The notes under the pieces were generated by a model. That model was not told the origin of the DNA, searched no databases, and worked only from the letters and a program-made list of their open reading frames with translations. A DNA stretch of 64,000 bases from Lignipirellula cremea (GTDB lineage: Bacteria; Planctomycetota; Planctomycetia; Pirellulales; Pirellulaceae), in assembly GCF_007751035.1 (NCBI RefSeq), contig NZ_CP036433.1, forward strand, positions 648,437-712,436. The letters are read 5' to 3'. Below are positions 44,540 through 54,196 of this stretch, in pieces; the stretch's first letter is position 1; the number at the start of each line of letters is the position of its first letter. Both the position numbers and the translations under genes were made by a program.

Positions 44540-45010
44540 ATGAAACGTACAATCGCCACCCTCGCCATGCTGATTGCCGCTGGATTCACGTCGCTGACCC
44601 TGATCGGCTGTTCGGAGCCGACGGAAAAAGGCGGCCCCGGCGCCACGACCAACGCCGCCGCCACCAAAGATGCAGACGGCCATGATCACGACGAGGCCAC
44701 CTTCACCCTGACCCCTCCCGATAGCGTCGACGTCGAAGCCGGCAAAGACACTGAAGTCGCCATTTCGGTCGATCGCGGCGACGAATTCAAGCAGAAGGTC
44801 ACCATCACGTTCGAAGCGCCCGAAGGCGTAACGCTGGATCCGACCTCAATCGTCGCCGACAAAGTGGGTGAAGATCAGGAAGTCAAAGTGATCGTTCGCG
44901 CCGACGCCGCCATGGCCGAAGGCAAGTCCGTCCTGAAGGTGATGGGCAAACCGGAAACGGGCGATTCGGTCGACAAGAACGTGACGGTCAACGTCAGCAA
45001 ACCCGAGTAG
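44540..45010 (+). CDS. small lipoprotein of unknown function
   Basis: The 156-residue precursor has a lipoprotein signal (MKRTIATLAMLIAAGFTSLT, lipobox LIGC with Cys near residue 24). A short His/Asp-rich linker (DADGHDHDEATF) leads into a ~95-residue beta-sandwich of Ig/NPCBM-associated type (VDVEAGKDTEVAISVDRGDEFKQKVTITFEAPEGV). It starts 7 bp after an AAGGA. It is monocistronic, ending before a strong terminator. The linker could bind metal, but no function is assigned. Confidence 0.88.
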   Translation: MKRTIATLAMLIAAGFTSLTLIGCSEPTEKGGPGATTNAAATKDADGHDHDEATFTLTPPDSVDVEAGKDTEVAISVDRGDEFKQKVTITFEAPEGVTLDPTSIVADKVGEDQEVKVIVRADAAMAEGKSVLKVMGKPETGDSVDKNVTVNVSKPE

Positions 45011-45093
45011 TTCCCGCCAGAGCGGGACGTCTGCTTGTCGACTGCCCCTGGGGTGGTCTGACCGTCGGCCGTCCCCACCGGTTGTTGATCTTT

Positions 45094-45124
45094 CAGCCCG
45101 CGCTTTGTCGCGGGCTGTTTTTTT
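45094..45124 (+). terminator. intrinsic terminator of the lipoprotein gene
   Basis: A perfect 9-bp GC-rich stem (CAGCCCGCG / CGCGGGCTG) with a 6-base loop is followed by seven T, 84 bp after the stop codon. This is the clearest terminator in the window. Confidence 0.92.
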
Positions 45125-45367
45125 ATCCCGGGCTTCTGTTCTCTCGTCGCAAAAGCGATCGGAGTGCGGTTCTCCGCCTTCGGTTCGGGATCGCCATGGT
45201 TTTCATGCTCCAGGCGTGTCCGTTTCTCTTTTCCCCGGATTAACCACCGGCTGGCGTGGATTCGCGGCAGGGAGGATTCTGCGGGGGAAAAATCTGCCAG
45301 CATGCGTTGTGACTGGTGGGGCGGAATCTTCCCTTAGCGGCGATCTAGGTTCTTTCCGTTATCAATA

Positions 45368-45400
45368 TTGCAGGATGCGCGAATCTTGCTATCATAGCAA
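45368..45400 (+). promoter_or_regulatory. promoter with overlapping palindromic operator upstream of the STAS gene
   Basis: A -35 box TTGCAG (45368-45373), 16-bp spacer and -10 box TATCAT (45390-45395) are seen. The -10 is embedded in a perfect palindrome TTGCTAT-c-ATAGCAA (45386-45400). A repressor bound there would block the promoter. It lies about 265 bp upstream of the STAS gene. Confidence 0.4.
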
Positions 45401-45664
45401 CCATATAGCTTTGAGTTATCCCGGCCCGCGGTTGCGCCGGAACGTCAACTTGTACGACAAGTCGGCTTCAAAGCGGCAATTCTTCGTGAAGATGCCGTTG
45501 AACAAGCCGATATAGAACTTGCCGGCAGGTCGCCTGAGCGCATTGCAACGGCGCCGCCATCCACTCGCCCTGCAGAAAGCGGATTCACCTCCCCGAATCG
45601 CCTGCTTTCTCGCCACCGCCTACCTGTATCTACCACCCACCTTGCCAGCGCATCGGAGGCGGCA

Positions 45665-46048
45665 ATGCAAGAATCTCCGCTTGTAGTTGAACATTGCAAC
45701 GACCTGACGATCGTTCGTTTTGCCTTTGAGAACCTGGCAGATGGCAATCGGGCGCGTGCGACGGCCGAGGCGCTTCTTTCTTTCGGCACGATCGTTCGGC
45801 CGGAGAAAACGATCGTGGACTTCTCCAACGTCAACATGATCTCTCCCAAAGTGATCAATGCCCTGCTGGAATTACGCAAGCAGATGACCAGCTTTGGCGG
45901 CCAGGTGAAAATCGCCGGCTTGAGCACGGGTGTCCGCGAAGTTTTTCAAATCCTGCATCTCGACGGATCGGTGTTTGAGATCCACAACTCGACCACCGGC
46001 GCCGAGCGAGCTTTTCGCAAGAATGAGCCGGGCGTGCGTAAAGCGTAG
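45665..46048 (+). CDS. STAS-domain protein (anti-sigma factor antagonist-like)
   Basis: This 127-residue single-domain protein resembles SpoIIAA/RsbV: VVEHCNDLTIVRFAFENL, KTIVDFSNVNMISPKVINALLELRKQMTSFGGQVKIAGLS and VREVFQILHLDGSVFEI. In classic members a Ser in the loop after the second strand (D-S-S/T-G) is phosphorylated by a kinase; here the loop reads MISPKV, keeping a Ser but not the usual Asp-Ser-Ser-Gly. It may therefore act differently. No RsbW-type kinase or sigma factor gene is adjacent. Confidence 0.85.
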   Translation: MQESPLVVEHCNDLTIVRFAFENLADGNRARATAEALLSFGTIVRPEKTIVDFSNVNMISPKVINALLELRKQMTSFGGQVKIAGLSTGVREVFQILHLDGSVFEIHNSTTGAERAFRKNEPGVRKA

Positions 46049-46186
46049 CAGTCCAGGAGAGAATGACGCAGGGAATCCCGTGGTTGCCGATCCGCCGCAC
46101 TGGGGGATGGATCAAGAGCGGCCGTTCATGGCGCAGCGTCAGCCCGCCGCCGTCAGGGAATCGGAAAGAATTCCGCCTCTTGGGGT

Positions 46187-46369
46187 CTAATTGCTGGTCG
46201 TCATGTGGGAGCTGATTTCGTCGGCCGAGTTCTGCAGGCTGTCCGAGGTGGCAACGCTCAGTAACTGCAGGGCGGTCAGGCATCCAATCACGATCATTGC
46301 CAGCATAATGGCGTATTCGACCGAGGTGGGGCCGTCTTCACTTTGTAGAAAATGCAGCAGGTATCGCAT
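46187..46369 (-). CDS. Flp-type pilin (class IVb prepilin)
   Basis: A 60-residue product starts at the ATG 46369 behind AAGGA; the longer frame from 46453 is discarded. The prepilin site reads EDG|PTSVEYAIMLAMIVIGCL: cleavage after Gly, Glu at +5 and a hydrophobic helix, exactly as in Flp pilins. Tad/Flp pili build tight adherence fibres. No cpa/tad assembly genes occur in the window, so the machinery must be encoded elsewhere. Confidence 0.85.
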   Translation of the reverse strand: MRYLLHFLQSEDGPTSVEYAIMLAMIVIGCLTALQLLSVATSDSLQNSADEISSHMTTSN

Positions 46370-46863
46370 TCCAGTTTCCTTGGCGCCCTGGAAAACGGTG
46401 GGCGACCAGTCTCCGCGATCTATAATCAGGCGATCCGAAAGAATTGACGACATCCCACATCACCTCATCCCGCGAGGCATGTGCTAGAAAAAATCTAGTT
46501 CACAAAATGCCTTTTCGCAAATCCCGTGTGTAGTGAATTCCGCATTTGTCCTGGCCTGGCCAGCCTGCCCCCTTTCCTGGTATTGCTGCGGGCTCCTTAG
46601 AGAAATGGCCCTTTTCGCGAAACTTCTGCTGGGAACAGGGGTTTCCTGTTAGGGGGCGAAGTGCGCCCCCTTGCCAGGCGACGTCCCCCAGCGATTGCCA
46701 TGAAGTATTTCCCTTGGGAGCCCGATTGAGATAAAATAGGGGTTGGTCCTGCCCGGGCTTCACACCTGCCCCCTGCCTCTGCAACCCAGACGCGCGATTC
46801 CGTTTCCCTTGCTGGCATTTCCCAGGGGAAGCGATTTGAGCGCTCTGCCGTAAGGAAATTGCT
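46370..46863. other. divergent intergenic region between flp and the efflux operon
   Basis: A strong hairpin (GGGGGC gaagtgc GCCCCC) lies at 46652-46670 without a T run. A possible -10 TAAAAT (46732-46737) sits 127 bp before the efflux adaptor start with a poor -35. No gene is seen. Confidence 0.4.
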
Positions 46864-48570
46864 ATGTCGAACCGCCACCAGACGGGCTCCACTTTTCTTC
46901 TTGTGACGGCGGTCCTGACCCTGGGCGTGCTAGCTACTGGCGTAGGAATCTGGGCGTATGGGGCCGTTTCCAAAAAATCGGAAGCCGACAAGCCGCTCAC
47001 CGCGACCGTGGTGAGTGACTCCTTTCTGCACGACGTACTCGACGAAGGGGAAATTGAAAGCTCCAGCAATATCGAGATCAAATGCGCCGTCAAATCGCGT
47101 AACGCGAACAACACCGAAATCCACTGGGTAATCGAAGAAGGCGCCTTTGTGACGAAGGGGCAAAAGATTGTTGAGCTGGTTGCGTCTGCACTGGAGTTGG
47201 AACGCGACCAGCAGCAGATCCTATGCAACACCAGCTTGTCGCTCAAAGTCCAGTCGCAGAATACGTATGAAGCGGCCATGATCGCCCGCACGGAATACAT
47301 CGAAGGCGCCTACAAGCAGGAAGAACAGACCTTTAATGGCGAGATTTTCGTCGCCGAAGAGAACCTTCGCCGGGCCATCCAGTACGCCCGCTACAGCGAA
47401 CGCCTGGCCGCCAAAGGCTATCTGACCGCGCTGCAACTTGAGGCCGATCGCTTTGCCGTGAAAAAGTCCGAGAATGAACTGGAACTGGCCCAGCGGAAGC
47501 TCTCCGTGCTGCAGGAATACACTCTGCCCAAAATGCTGAAAACGCTCAACAGCGAGATCGATACGGCCAAAGCCAGGTGGGACGCCGAAGAAGAAAGTTA
47601 CAAGCTAGAGCTGAAAAAACTCGACGAAATCGTCTCCCAGATCGCCGCCTGTGAAATCACCGCCCCCGAGGCGGGCCAGGTCGTTTACGCCAACGTCTAC
47701 AGCAGTCGCGGCGGCAGCGAAGTGGTGATTGAACCGGGCGCAAAAGTTCGCGAAGGCCAGACGATTCTGCGCATTCCCGACCGCGGGCAGATGCAAGTCA
47801 AGGCCAGCGTCAACGAGTCCAAAGTCACCGAAGTGGAAGTCGGTATGCCGGTGACCATTCGCGTTGACGCCTTTGGCGACATGGAGCTACAAGGGGTCGT
47901 CACCCGGGTAAACCAGTTTGCCGAACCGAGCAGCTGGTCGCGTGGGAACGTCAAAGAGTATGCGGCCTTTATCAAGGTCATTGACCCGCCGCCGGAAATG
48001 CGGCCGGGACTTACGGCCTCGGTCAGCATTCATGTCGAGCATCGCCTGAACGCCCCGCAGATTCCCGTCCAGGCCTTATGCGAACATGGCGGGCGCTTTT
48101 ATGTGCTGGTGGAAAAAGACGGCAAGTACGACACGCGCCAGATCGAAATCGGTTCCAGCAACGACCGGACGGTGACGATCAACTCTTCGAACCTCTCACC
48201 GGGCGACAAGGTGGTGATGAACCCCCGCCGGTTCGACGACCTGATCGAACTGCCCGAGATCGAAGCCGACGCGCCGCCGGAAATTGACTCCTCGGTGGTT
48301 GCGGTGGCGACGGAAACGGCGGAGCGACCGGCTGCCCCCGCCGGCGGCTCTCGCGGGAATCCGATGAAAGCACTCGATACCGATGGCGACGGCGCCCTGT
48401 CGGCCGACGAACTGGCGGCCGCTCCGGCCGCTTTCCGCGATCGACTCACCCAGAACGATACCAACGGCGACGGCCAGATCGATAGCAGCGAGCTGGCCGC
48501 CATGGCCGCCCGCTTCAAAGGCGGTCCGCGCGGAGGCGGTCCGCGCGGAGGCGCGGAAGGCGGGAACTAA
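46864..48570 (+). CDS. MacA/HlyD-type efflux adaptor with C-terminal EF-hands
   Basis: This periplasmic adaptor links an inner-membrane transporter to an outer-membrane exit. An N-terminal membrane anchor (FLLVTAVLTLGVLATGVGIWAYG), a barrel-sandwich half, a long helical hairpin (~residues 95-260) and the second barrel half (ITAPEAGQVVYANVY, IRVDAFGDMELQGVVTRVN) are followed by a membrane-proximal domain. The last ~60 residues carry two EF-hand loops, DTDGDGALSADE and DTNGDGQIDSSE, then a Gly/Arg tail. EF-hands on such an adaptor are unusual. Its stop overlaps the ATPase start by one base (TAATG). Confidence 0.9.
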   Translation: MSNRHQTGSTFLLVTAVLTLGVLATGVGIWAYGAVSKKSEADKPLTATVVSDSFLHDVLDEGEIESSSNIEIKCAVKSRNANNTEIHWVIEEGAFVTKGQKIVELVASALELERDQQQILCNTSLSLKVQSQNTYEAAMIARTEYIEGAYKQEEQTFNGEIFVAEENLRRAIQYARYSERLAAKGYLTALQLEADRFAVKKSENELELAQRKLSVLQEYTLPKMLKTLNSEIDTAKARWDAEEESYKLELKKLDEIVSQIAACEITAPEAGQVVYANVYSSRGGSEVVIEPGAKVREGQTILRIPDRGQMQVKASVNESKVTEVEVGMPVTIRVDAFGDMELQGVVTRVNQFAEPSSWSRGNVKEYAAFIKVIDPPPEMRPGLTASVSIHVEHRLNAPQIPVQALCEHGGRFYVLVEKDGKYDTRQIEIGSSNDRTVTINSSNLSPGDKVVMNPRRFDDLIELPEIEADAPPEIDSSVVAVATETAERPAAPAGGSRGNPMKALDTDGDGALSADELAAAPAAFRDRLTQNDTNGDGQIDSSELAAMAARFKGGPRGGGPRGGAEGGN

Positions 48571-49280
48571 TGATCGCCGCCCGACTGGAAAACCTGCAGA
48601 AAACGTATTTCCTTAAAGGGGAAACGGTCCACGCCTTGCGCGGCGTTTCGTTCGATGTGCCCGAAGGCGACTACGTCGCCATTATGGGACCGTCGGGTTC
48701 CGGCAAAAGCACGCTGCTGAACCTGCTGGGCTGTCTCGATCGTCCCACCCAGGGCAGCTACTACCTGGGCCCCGACGACGTTTCCCAGATGAACGACGAC
48801 CAGCTCTCCGCCGTGCGGGCGTCGCGCATCGGGTTTGTGTTCCAGTCGTATAACCTGATCTCGCAGTTGTCGGTCGTGGAGAATATCGAAGTTCCGCTGT
48901 TCTACCAACGGCGGCTCAACCCCACGATGCGCAAACGCTGTCGCGAACTGGCCGAGCTGGTCGGCCTGGGGGATCGCCTGCAGCACCGCCCTACGCAGCT
49001 TTCCGGCGGACAGCAACAGCGGGTCGCCATTGCCCGCAGCCTGGTCAACGATCCCTACTTTATCCTGGCGGACGAAGCGACCGGCAACCTGGATTCGGTC
49101 ACCACCGATGAAATCCTGCGTCTCTTTGAAAGGCTCAACAACGAGGGGCGCACCATTATCATGGTGACCCACGAAGATGAAGTCGCCGAACGGGCCAAGC
49201 GGGTGATCCGTCTCCGCGACGGTCTGGTGCAGTCCGATGTCCTCAACCCCCACGCCAAACCGGCCGCCGCCGAGAGCTGA
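48570..49280 (+). CDS. MacB-type ABC transporter ATP-binding protein
   Basis: This 236-residue ATPase is of the MacB/LolD/FtsE group. Motifs are Walker [34 protein letters not shown], signature LSGGQQQR, Walker [13 protein letters not shown] and H-loop MVTHED. Unlike E. coli MacB, the ATPase and permease are separate genes here. It is coupled to the adaptor upstream and followed 41 bp later by the permease. Confidence 0.93.
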   Translation: MIAARLENLQKTYFLKGETVHALRGVSFDVPEGDYVAIMGPSGSGKSTLLNLLGCLDRPTQGSYYLGPDDVSQMNDDQLSAVRASRIGFVFQSYNLISQLSVVENIEVPLFYQRRLNPTMRKRCRELAELVGLGDRLQHRPTQLSGGQQQRVAIARSLVNDPYFILADEATGNLDSVTTDEILRLFERLNNEGRTIIMVTHEDEVAERAKRVIRLRDGLVQSDVLNPHAKPAAAES

Positions 49281-49321
49281 TCTCGTCGCCCCCCCTTGGC
49301 CGCTATCCCGCAGTCTTTTCC

Positions 49322-50662
49322 ATGATGATCTGGATTCGCACACTTCAGCTGGGCGTCAAAAGCCTGTTGCTGCACCCGATGCGCTCGCTCCTGACGGTGC
49401 TGGGCATTTTTATCGGCGTGGCCGCGGTGATCTGGCTGCTGGCGATCAGCGAAGGGATCAGTCGCGAAGCCCAGAAACAGATCGAAGGCCTGGGCGCCAA
49501 CAACATCATCGTTCGATCTATCAAACCGCCCGAGGACTCCGGCAGCAGTTCGGGCGGTTTCAGCGGGGCCAAACCGTATGGCCTGACCCGGGCCGATTAC
49601 GCCCGCCTGGTGTCGACCATTCCCACCATTTCCAATGCTCTGCCGATTCGAGAGATTCGCTCGCAGTTCAGCAACGCAGGGCGCACCCTTGACGGCCGCC
49701 TGGTCGGCTGCACGCCCGACTACGACGATGCGATGCACCTGAAGATCGCCCGCGGCCGCTTCATTGCCGAAGCCGATCTGATCCGCCGGCAGACCTACTG
49801 CGTGATTGCCGCCGAAGTGGCCGAGCAGCTTTTTCCCGGTCGCGATGCGCTCCACCGCAAGCTCTATCTCACGCAAAGCCGGGACTACTACGAGATCATC
49901 GGCATTCTGCAGCGGCGGACTCCCACGGCCGCCATCGGCGGTTCGCTGGCCGCCCAGGATTTCTCGCGCGACGTGTACATTCCCAGCACGACCCTGCAGA
50001 CGCGCATCGGCGACTTTATCGTCCGCCGGGGCAGCGGCACCTTTGAGGTCGAGGTGGTGGAGCTGAACCAGATCACCCTGCAGGTGGACAAGGTTGAGAA
50101 CGTGATGCGGACCAGCGAGATTGTCCGGCAGACGCTGGAGAATCACGAGAAAACGCAGGACACCGCCATCATCACCCCGCTGGAACTGCTCGAACAGGCG
50201 CGCACGACCCGCCTGATGTTTATGGTGTTGATGGGCCTGATCGCCGCCATCTCGCTGCTGGTGGGCGGCATCGGCATTATGAATATCATGCTGGCGACGG
50301 TCACCGAACGGACCCGCGAGATCGGCATCCGTCGCGCGCTGGGCGCCCGCCGCAGCGACATTGTGCGGCAGTTCCTGGTGGAAACGATTGTCATGAGCGG
50401 ACTAGGCGGACTCACGGGCGTGCTCGTCGGACTGGCTGGCCCCTGGGTTATCACGACCATTCGCGATTCGATCCTGCTGCCCTGGGCCCCCAAGCTGATG
50501 TCGCAACTGCCCGATGTGGCCCGCAATGTAGAGCCGACGATTGTGCCGCTCTCCATTCCGCTGGCCTTTGGGATTTCGGTCTTTATCGGCGTCGTCTTCG
50601 GCCTGTACCCGGCAATCCGCGCCGCCAAGATGGACCCGATTGAAGCCTTGCGGCACGAGTAA
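49322..50662 (+). CDS. MacB-type ABC transporter permease
   Basis: This 446-residue protein has a MacB_PCD/FtsX topology: one N-terminal helix ([20 protein letters not shown]), a periplasmic core of ~230 residues, then three helices ([49 protein letters not shown] and two more). The conserved [25 protein letters not shown] segment is diagnostic. With the adaptor and ATPase it makes a tripartite mechanotransmission-type exporter; the cargo (antibiotic, peptide or lipid) is unknown. ATG-ATG leaves one codon of uncertainty in the start. Confidence 0.92.
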   Translation: MMIWIRTLQLGVKSLLLHPMRSLLTVLGIFIGVAAVIWLLAISEGISREAQKQIEGLGANNIIVRSIKPPEDSGSSSGGFSGAKPYGLTRADYARLVSTIPTISNALPIREIRSQFSNAGRTLDGRLVGCTPDYDDAMHLKIARGRFIAEADLIRRQTYCVIAAEVAEQLFPGRDALHRKLYLTQSRDYYEIIGILQRRTPTAAIGGSLAAQDFSRDVYIPSTTLQTRIGDFIVRRGSGTFEVEVVELNQITLQVDKVENVMRTSEIVRQTLENHEKTQDTAIITPLELLEQARTTRLMFMVLMGLIAAISLLVGGIGIMNIMLATVTERTREIGIRRALGARRSDIVRQFLVETIVMSGLGGLTGVLVGLAGPWVITTIRDSILLPWAPKLMSQLPDVARNVEPTIVPLSIPLAFGISVFIGVVFGLYPAIRAAKMDPIEALRHE

Positions 50663-50870
50663 TCGCAACGGAAAACGCACCGCGGAGAATCCTGCTTTTC
50701 TTTCCTCTCCGCCCCGCCAGCCTCACAATCGTTGCAACGCATCTGTTCGTGCGCGCGTTGTCAGATCGGGCGCGCAAGCGGCCGACCGGGCGGCAGTCGG
50801 CGGGTCGCTGGAGCCGAAGTTAGAAACGGAGCGATGTCGTTCCTTTCTTTTCTTTTTGGCGAGATGTGCG

Positions 50871-51812
50871 ATGGCTCGACAACGACGAACGCTGTTCTCC
50901 AAACAGGCGGAACCCCAGCCGGAGCCTGCCCAGCAGCGTATTGAGACCTTTGTCGATTATCTCCGCAGCGAGTGCCGCCTGTCGGAGCATACGGTCGAAG
51001 CGTACGGCCGTGATCTGCGTCGCTTCCAGGGCTGGCTGGCCGGCCGCCATGTGCGCTCCCTGCAGCTGAGCGAGCTGTCGGACTTTGTCGGCATGCTGAA
51101 AGACCTGAAACTGGCGCCTTCGAGCATCGCCCGGCATATTGTTTCCCTGCGGATGTTCTTCCGCTACCTGCAGCTGGAAGGGGTGCTGACCGACAATCTG
51201 GCAGAACTGCTCGGCAGCCCCAAGCTCTGGGAACGCGTCCCCGAGGTCTTGTCGCCGCAGCGGGTCGAACGCTTCCTGCATGCCCCTCGGGCGAACGATC
51301 CGTTCCGCCTGCGCGACCGGGCCCTGCTGGAACTGCTCTACGCCACGGGCTGCCGGGCGTCGGAACTGTCGAACATGAAAGTCCGGGACGTGCATCTGGC
51401 TGACGCTTACTGCTTGTGCCACGGCAAAGGGGACAAGCAGCGATTGACGCCCTTGGGAGAGCCGGCGATTGCGGCGGTTCAGGAGTACCTGGCCCAGCAG
51501 CGTCCGGATCTAGCCGCGGCCGCCGGGAGCGAACCGGCGTGGCTCATTCTGTCGCGCACCGGCCGGCGCCTGCGACGGGAGGCGATCTGGGAGATCGTCA
51601 AAAAGTACGCCGCCCGGGCCGGTTTGCCGACCGCCATCAGCCCGCACTCTTTGCGTCACAGTTTCGCCACGCACCTGCTGGCCGGCGGGGCCGATCTCCG
51701 CCAGGTGCAAGAGATGCTGGGGCACGCCAGTATCGCGACGACGCAGATTTACACGCACGTCGACCAGTCCCGGCTGAAGAAGATTCACGCCCAGTTCCAT
51801 CCGCGTGCGTAA
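50871..51812 (+). CDS. xerD: tyrosine recombinase XerC/XerD type
   Basis: This 313-residue recombinase probably resolves chromosome dimers at dif. The start at 50871 opens MARQRRTLF; upstream in-frame ATGs read through low-quality sequence. The SAM-like core-binding domain (FVDYLRSECRLSEHTVEAYGRDLRRF) and catalytic residues are intact: R in ATGCRASELSNM, K in GKGDKQR, H-x-L-R in SPHSLRHSFATHLL, H in MLGHASIATTQIYTH and Tyr in the same segment. Length and spacing match housekeeping XerD, and no mobile element is attached. XerC cannot be excluded. Confidence 0.9.
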   Translation: MARQRRTLFSKQAEPQPEPAQQRIETFVDYLRSECRLSEHTVEAYGRDLRRFQGWLAGRHVRSLQLSELSDFVGMLKDLKLAPSSIARHIVSLRMFFRYLQLEGVLTDNLAELLGSPKLWERVPEVLSPQRVERFLHAPRANDPFRLRDRALLELLYATGCRASELSNMKVRDVHLADAYCLCHGKGDKQRLTPLGEPAIAAVQEYLAQQRPDLAAAAGSEPAWLILSRTGRRLRREAIWEIVKKYAARAGLPTAISPHSLRHSFATHLLAGGADLRQVQEMLGHASIATTQIYTHVDQSRLKKIHAQFHPRA

Positions 51813-51849
51813 CGCTGGCGGCGTGATCATGGTCACCTTGCATTCGGAC

Positions 51850-51875
51850 TTCGCGACTTTGCGCCTTGGCGTGAG
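51850..51875 (+). repeat. 26-bp dispersed-type repeat, left arm
   Basis: This arm (core GCGCCTTGGCGTGAG) is the reverse complement of 51967-51992 with one mismatch. Similar CGCCAAGGCGC sequences are, from memory, scattered through many environmental bacterial genomes; their function is not known. Confidence 0.8.
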
Positions 51876-51966
51876 ATCCTCTTCGTGACAGAACCGCTAA
51901 TCCGTCCTTGAACGGCTGGCAGGTGAAATGATCTGGTTGATAAATCTCCATCGCACAAGTGGGGAA

Positions 51967-51992
51967 CTCACGCCAAGGCGCGAAGTCGCGAA
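51967..51992 (-). repeat. 26-bp dispersed-type repeat, right arm
   Basis: This is the inverted partner of 51850-51875 (25 of 26 bases), with 91 bp between the arms. The pair could fold into a long hairpin or mark a small non-autonomous element. Confidence 0.8.
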
Positions 51993-52864
51993 GAAGGAGG
52001 AAGAGGGGTGAAAAGGACCTGGCCGCGACCATGGTGGATGTCGCGTTTCCAACTCCGACCAGACGGGGAAAGTCACCGAAGTTCTTTCCCCCGGCTCCTT
52101 ATCGAGGGAATTCGACACGGCGCTTCTTGTCTTCTGTAGCGCCCGTTTGTAGCCGAAGTCGGAAGACCTTGGATGGGGTAACCTGGCCGATGCAAACAGC
52201 GGCCAAACTCAGGCGAGTTCACTCCAGGCGACCGCATGCTGCGATCATTCGCGGAGCAGGTTTTCAACCTGCCCCCTTCATCGCAGCAACCTCCTTGGGG
52301 TCGATCACCCCATGTCGAGACGTCCACGCGGGACGACGAACGACCCGGGAGAATGTGGTTGATTTGGCCAGGCTCGACTTCTATCTTTCTGGAAAGGATT
52401 GCCGCGCATTTCCGATTCCGCTGGCGGTCTCCGCCGGCGTCAATGCTGCGCGGTTCGTATTGAATCGCGGTAACTCCTTTTATTCACAAACGATGCGTCA
52501 AGAAGCGGAGACAAATCAGGAACCGACTCCGGCCGCTGCCGGACCGAGAAATCCCCTTGAAGCGAAGAAATCGCGATTTGATACCACGTTTTGATCGGCT
52601 TCCGGAAGCGGTTGCTCCGAGGGTTCGTCGTGGGTTTTGCCTGTTTGCTCTCGCTGCGAGCGCCCAGGCTTTGACGTCGTTCCTTACGGCTGGGCCTGGG
52701 CCCGCTCTTCCATGATCGACTGCGGGTGGTGTTGATAGCTCCAGAAGATGCGGCCCAGCCGCCGCGAACTTCCCCGCGTATCATGGCAAACGACCGATGA
52801 CATGCGGCATACGACCTGTGACATGATGCAACCGGTATAGATGTCGGCTGTCACAGAGGACGCT

Positions 52865-54196
52865 TTAATCCTGTGTGGCCCAGTAGCCGCCGCGGGCGTG
52901 GTCGTACGTGGCTTCGCGGCCGCGGACGGCGGTATTGAAAACGCCTTCGCGATAAACTTCTTCGCCATGCACCCAGGTGCGGACAGGCCAGCCGGTCAAG
53001 GTGACGCCGTCCCAGGGCGACCATTTGCATTTGGTCTCCTGCTGGGCGTGCTGGATCGTTTGTTGCCGATGGGTGTCGACCAGCACCAGGTCGGCGTCGT
53101 AACCGGGAGCGATGCGGCCCTTGTCGACCAGATCCCAGACCCGGGCGGGAGCATCGGACATCCAGTGGGCGATCTGCTCCAGCGTGCAGGCGCCCCGGTG
53201 GGCCTGGTCCAGCAGCAACGCCAGCGAATTCTCCACCGCCGGCAAACCGGACGGCGACTGCGGGTACGGCTGCTGCTTCTCTTCCCAGGTATGCGGCGCA
53301 TGATCGGTGGCGATGACTTGAATCAGTCCGTCCTGCAGCGCTTGCCACAACCGGCGATTGTCGTCCTGCGTTTTGATCGAGGGGTTCATCTGCACCAGCG
53401 AGCCCAGCCGTTCGTAGTCCTCGATATGAAAGAACAGGTGATGCGGGCAGACCTCGGCCGTGATCAGTCCCTGGTGATCGGCCAGCAGGGCCGTTTCGTC
53501 GCCGGTGGAAACATGCAGCACATGGAACCGGTGCCGATGCCGGAACGCCAGATCGAGCGCCCGGCGGGTGGCGATCATGGCGGCCTGGTGGTCGCGGATC
53601 CGCGAGTGGTCGGCCAGGGTCAGCTGGTCGCCCAGGCGGGCGGCGTTGGCCCGCACGGTCGATTCATCTTCACAGTGGGCGGTCAGCGGCAGGGACGTTT
53701 CGGCAAAGATCCGCTCCAGGGCCGACTGCTCGTCGACCAGCAGATCGCCCGTGCTGGAGCCGATGAAAATTTTGATCCCCGGCGTGCGCTGCGCCGTTTT
53801 GAGGTCCTCGATGTTATGCGGCGTGGCGCCAATGTAGAAGCCGTAGTTGACCAGGCTTTTGGAGGCCGCCAGGGCCAGCTTCTCGTTCACGCCGGCCTGC
53901 GTGATGGCCGCCGGTTTGGTGTTCGGCATTTCCAGGAAAGTGGTGACGCCGCCTTTGGCGCAAGCGCGACTGGCGCTCGCCAGGTCTTCCTTGTGGGTGA
54001 GACCCGGCTCGCGGAAATGCACCTGGTCGTCGATCACGCCGGGCAGCAGGTGCAGGCCCGTGGCGTCGATCGTTACGTCGGCGGTGATCTGCGGCGCCGG
54101 ATCCAGGTCGGCGATCTTGCCGCCTTCGAGCAGTACGGGAATCGCGACAATGCCCGTCGGCAGTACGACCTGGGCGTTCTTGATCAGGGTTCTCAT
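52865..54196 (-). CDS. pyrC: dihydroorotase
   Basis: This enzyme cyclises carbamoyl aspartate to dihydroorotate, the third step of pyrimidine synthesis. The 443-residue amidohydrolase shows [36 protein letters not shown], later metal ligands in CPHHLFFH and the [10 protein letters not shown] motif. In the first metal motif Gln58 replaces the usual first His of H-x-H (DQVH60); I recall the same variant in Bacteroidetes-type dihydroorotases, so it is probably active. Its ATG overlaps the stop of the PrsW-like gene (ATGA), so the two are coupled. Confidence 0.93.
   Translation of the reverse strand: MRTLIKNAQVVLPTGIVAIPVLLEGGKIADLDPAPQITADVTIDATGLHLLPGVIDDQVHFREPGLTHKEDLASASRACAKGGVTTFLEMPNTKPAAITQAGVNEKLALAASKSLVNYGFYIGATPHNIEDLKTAQRTPGIKIFIGSSTGDLLVDEQSALERIFAETSLPLTAHCEDESTVRANAARLGDQLTLADHSRIRDHQAAMIATRRALDLAFRHRHRFHVLHVSTGDETALLADHQGLITAEVCPHHLFFHIEDYERLGSLVQMNPSIKTQDDNRRLWQALQDGLIQVIATDHAPHTWEEKQQPYPQSPSGLPAVENSLALLLDQAHRGACTLEQIAHWMSDAPARVWDLVDKGRIAPGYDADLVLVDTHRQQTIQHAQQETKCKWSPWDGVTLTGWPVRTWVHGEEVYREGVFNTAVRGREATYDHARGGYWATQD

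Larger units (their letters stand above)
45011..45664. other. intergenic region between lipoprotein and STAS genes
   Basis: It contains the terminator at 45094-45124 and the promoter/palindrome at 45368-45400. The rest (about 265 bp between that promoter and the STAS start) would be a long leader; no gene or riboswitch fold was recognised in it. Confidence 0.45.
51813..52864. other. gene-free kilobase with a paired inverted repeat
   Basis: No reading frame here has a ribosome binding site or a recognisable product. It holds the two 26-bp inverted repeats at 51850 and 51967. Short near-repeats (ACGACC-n-TGACATG) occur around 52790-52830. It is the longest non-coding stretch in the window that carries no transposase debris. 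Confidence 0.5.

Noticed and set aside
46652..46670. GC hairpin as a terminator
   Set aside because: No T run follows and no gene ends just before it on either strand.
50871..51812. XerD-like gene as part of a mobile element or integron
   Set aside because: It is full length with housekeeping-type sequence and spacing, and no att repeats, cargo or transposase lie next to it.
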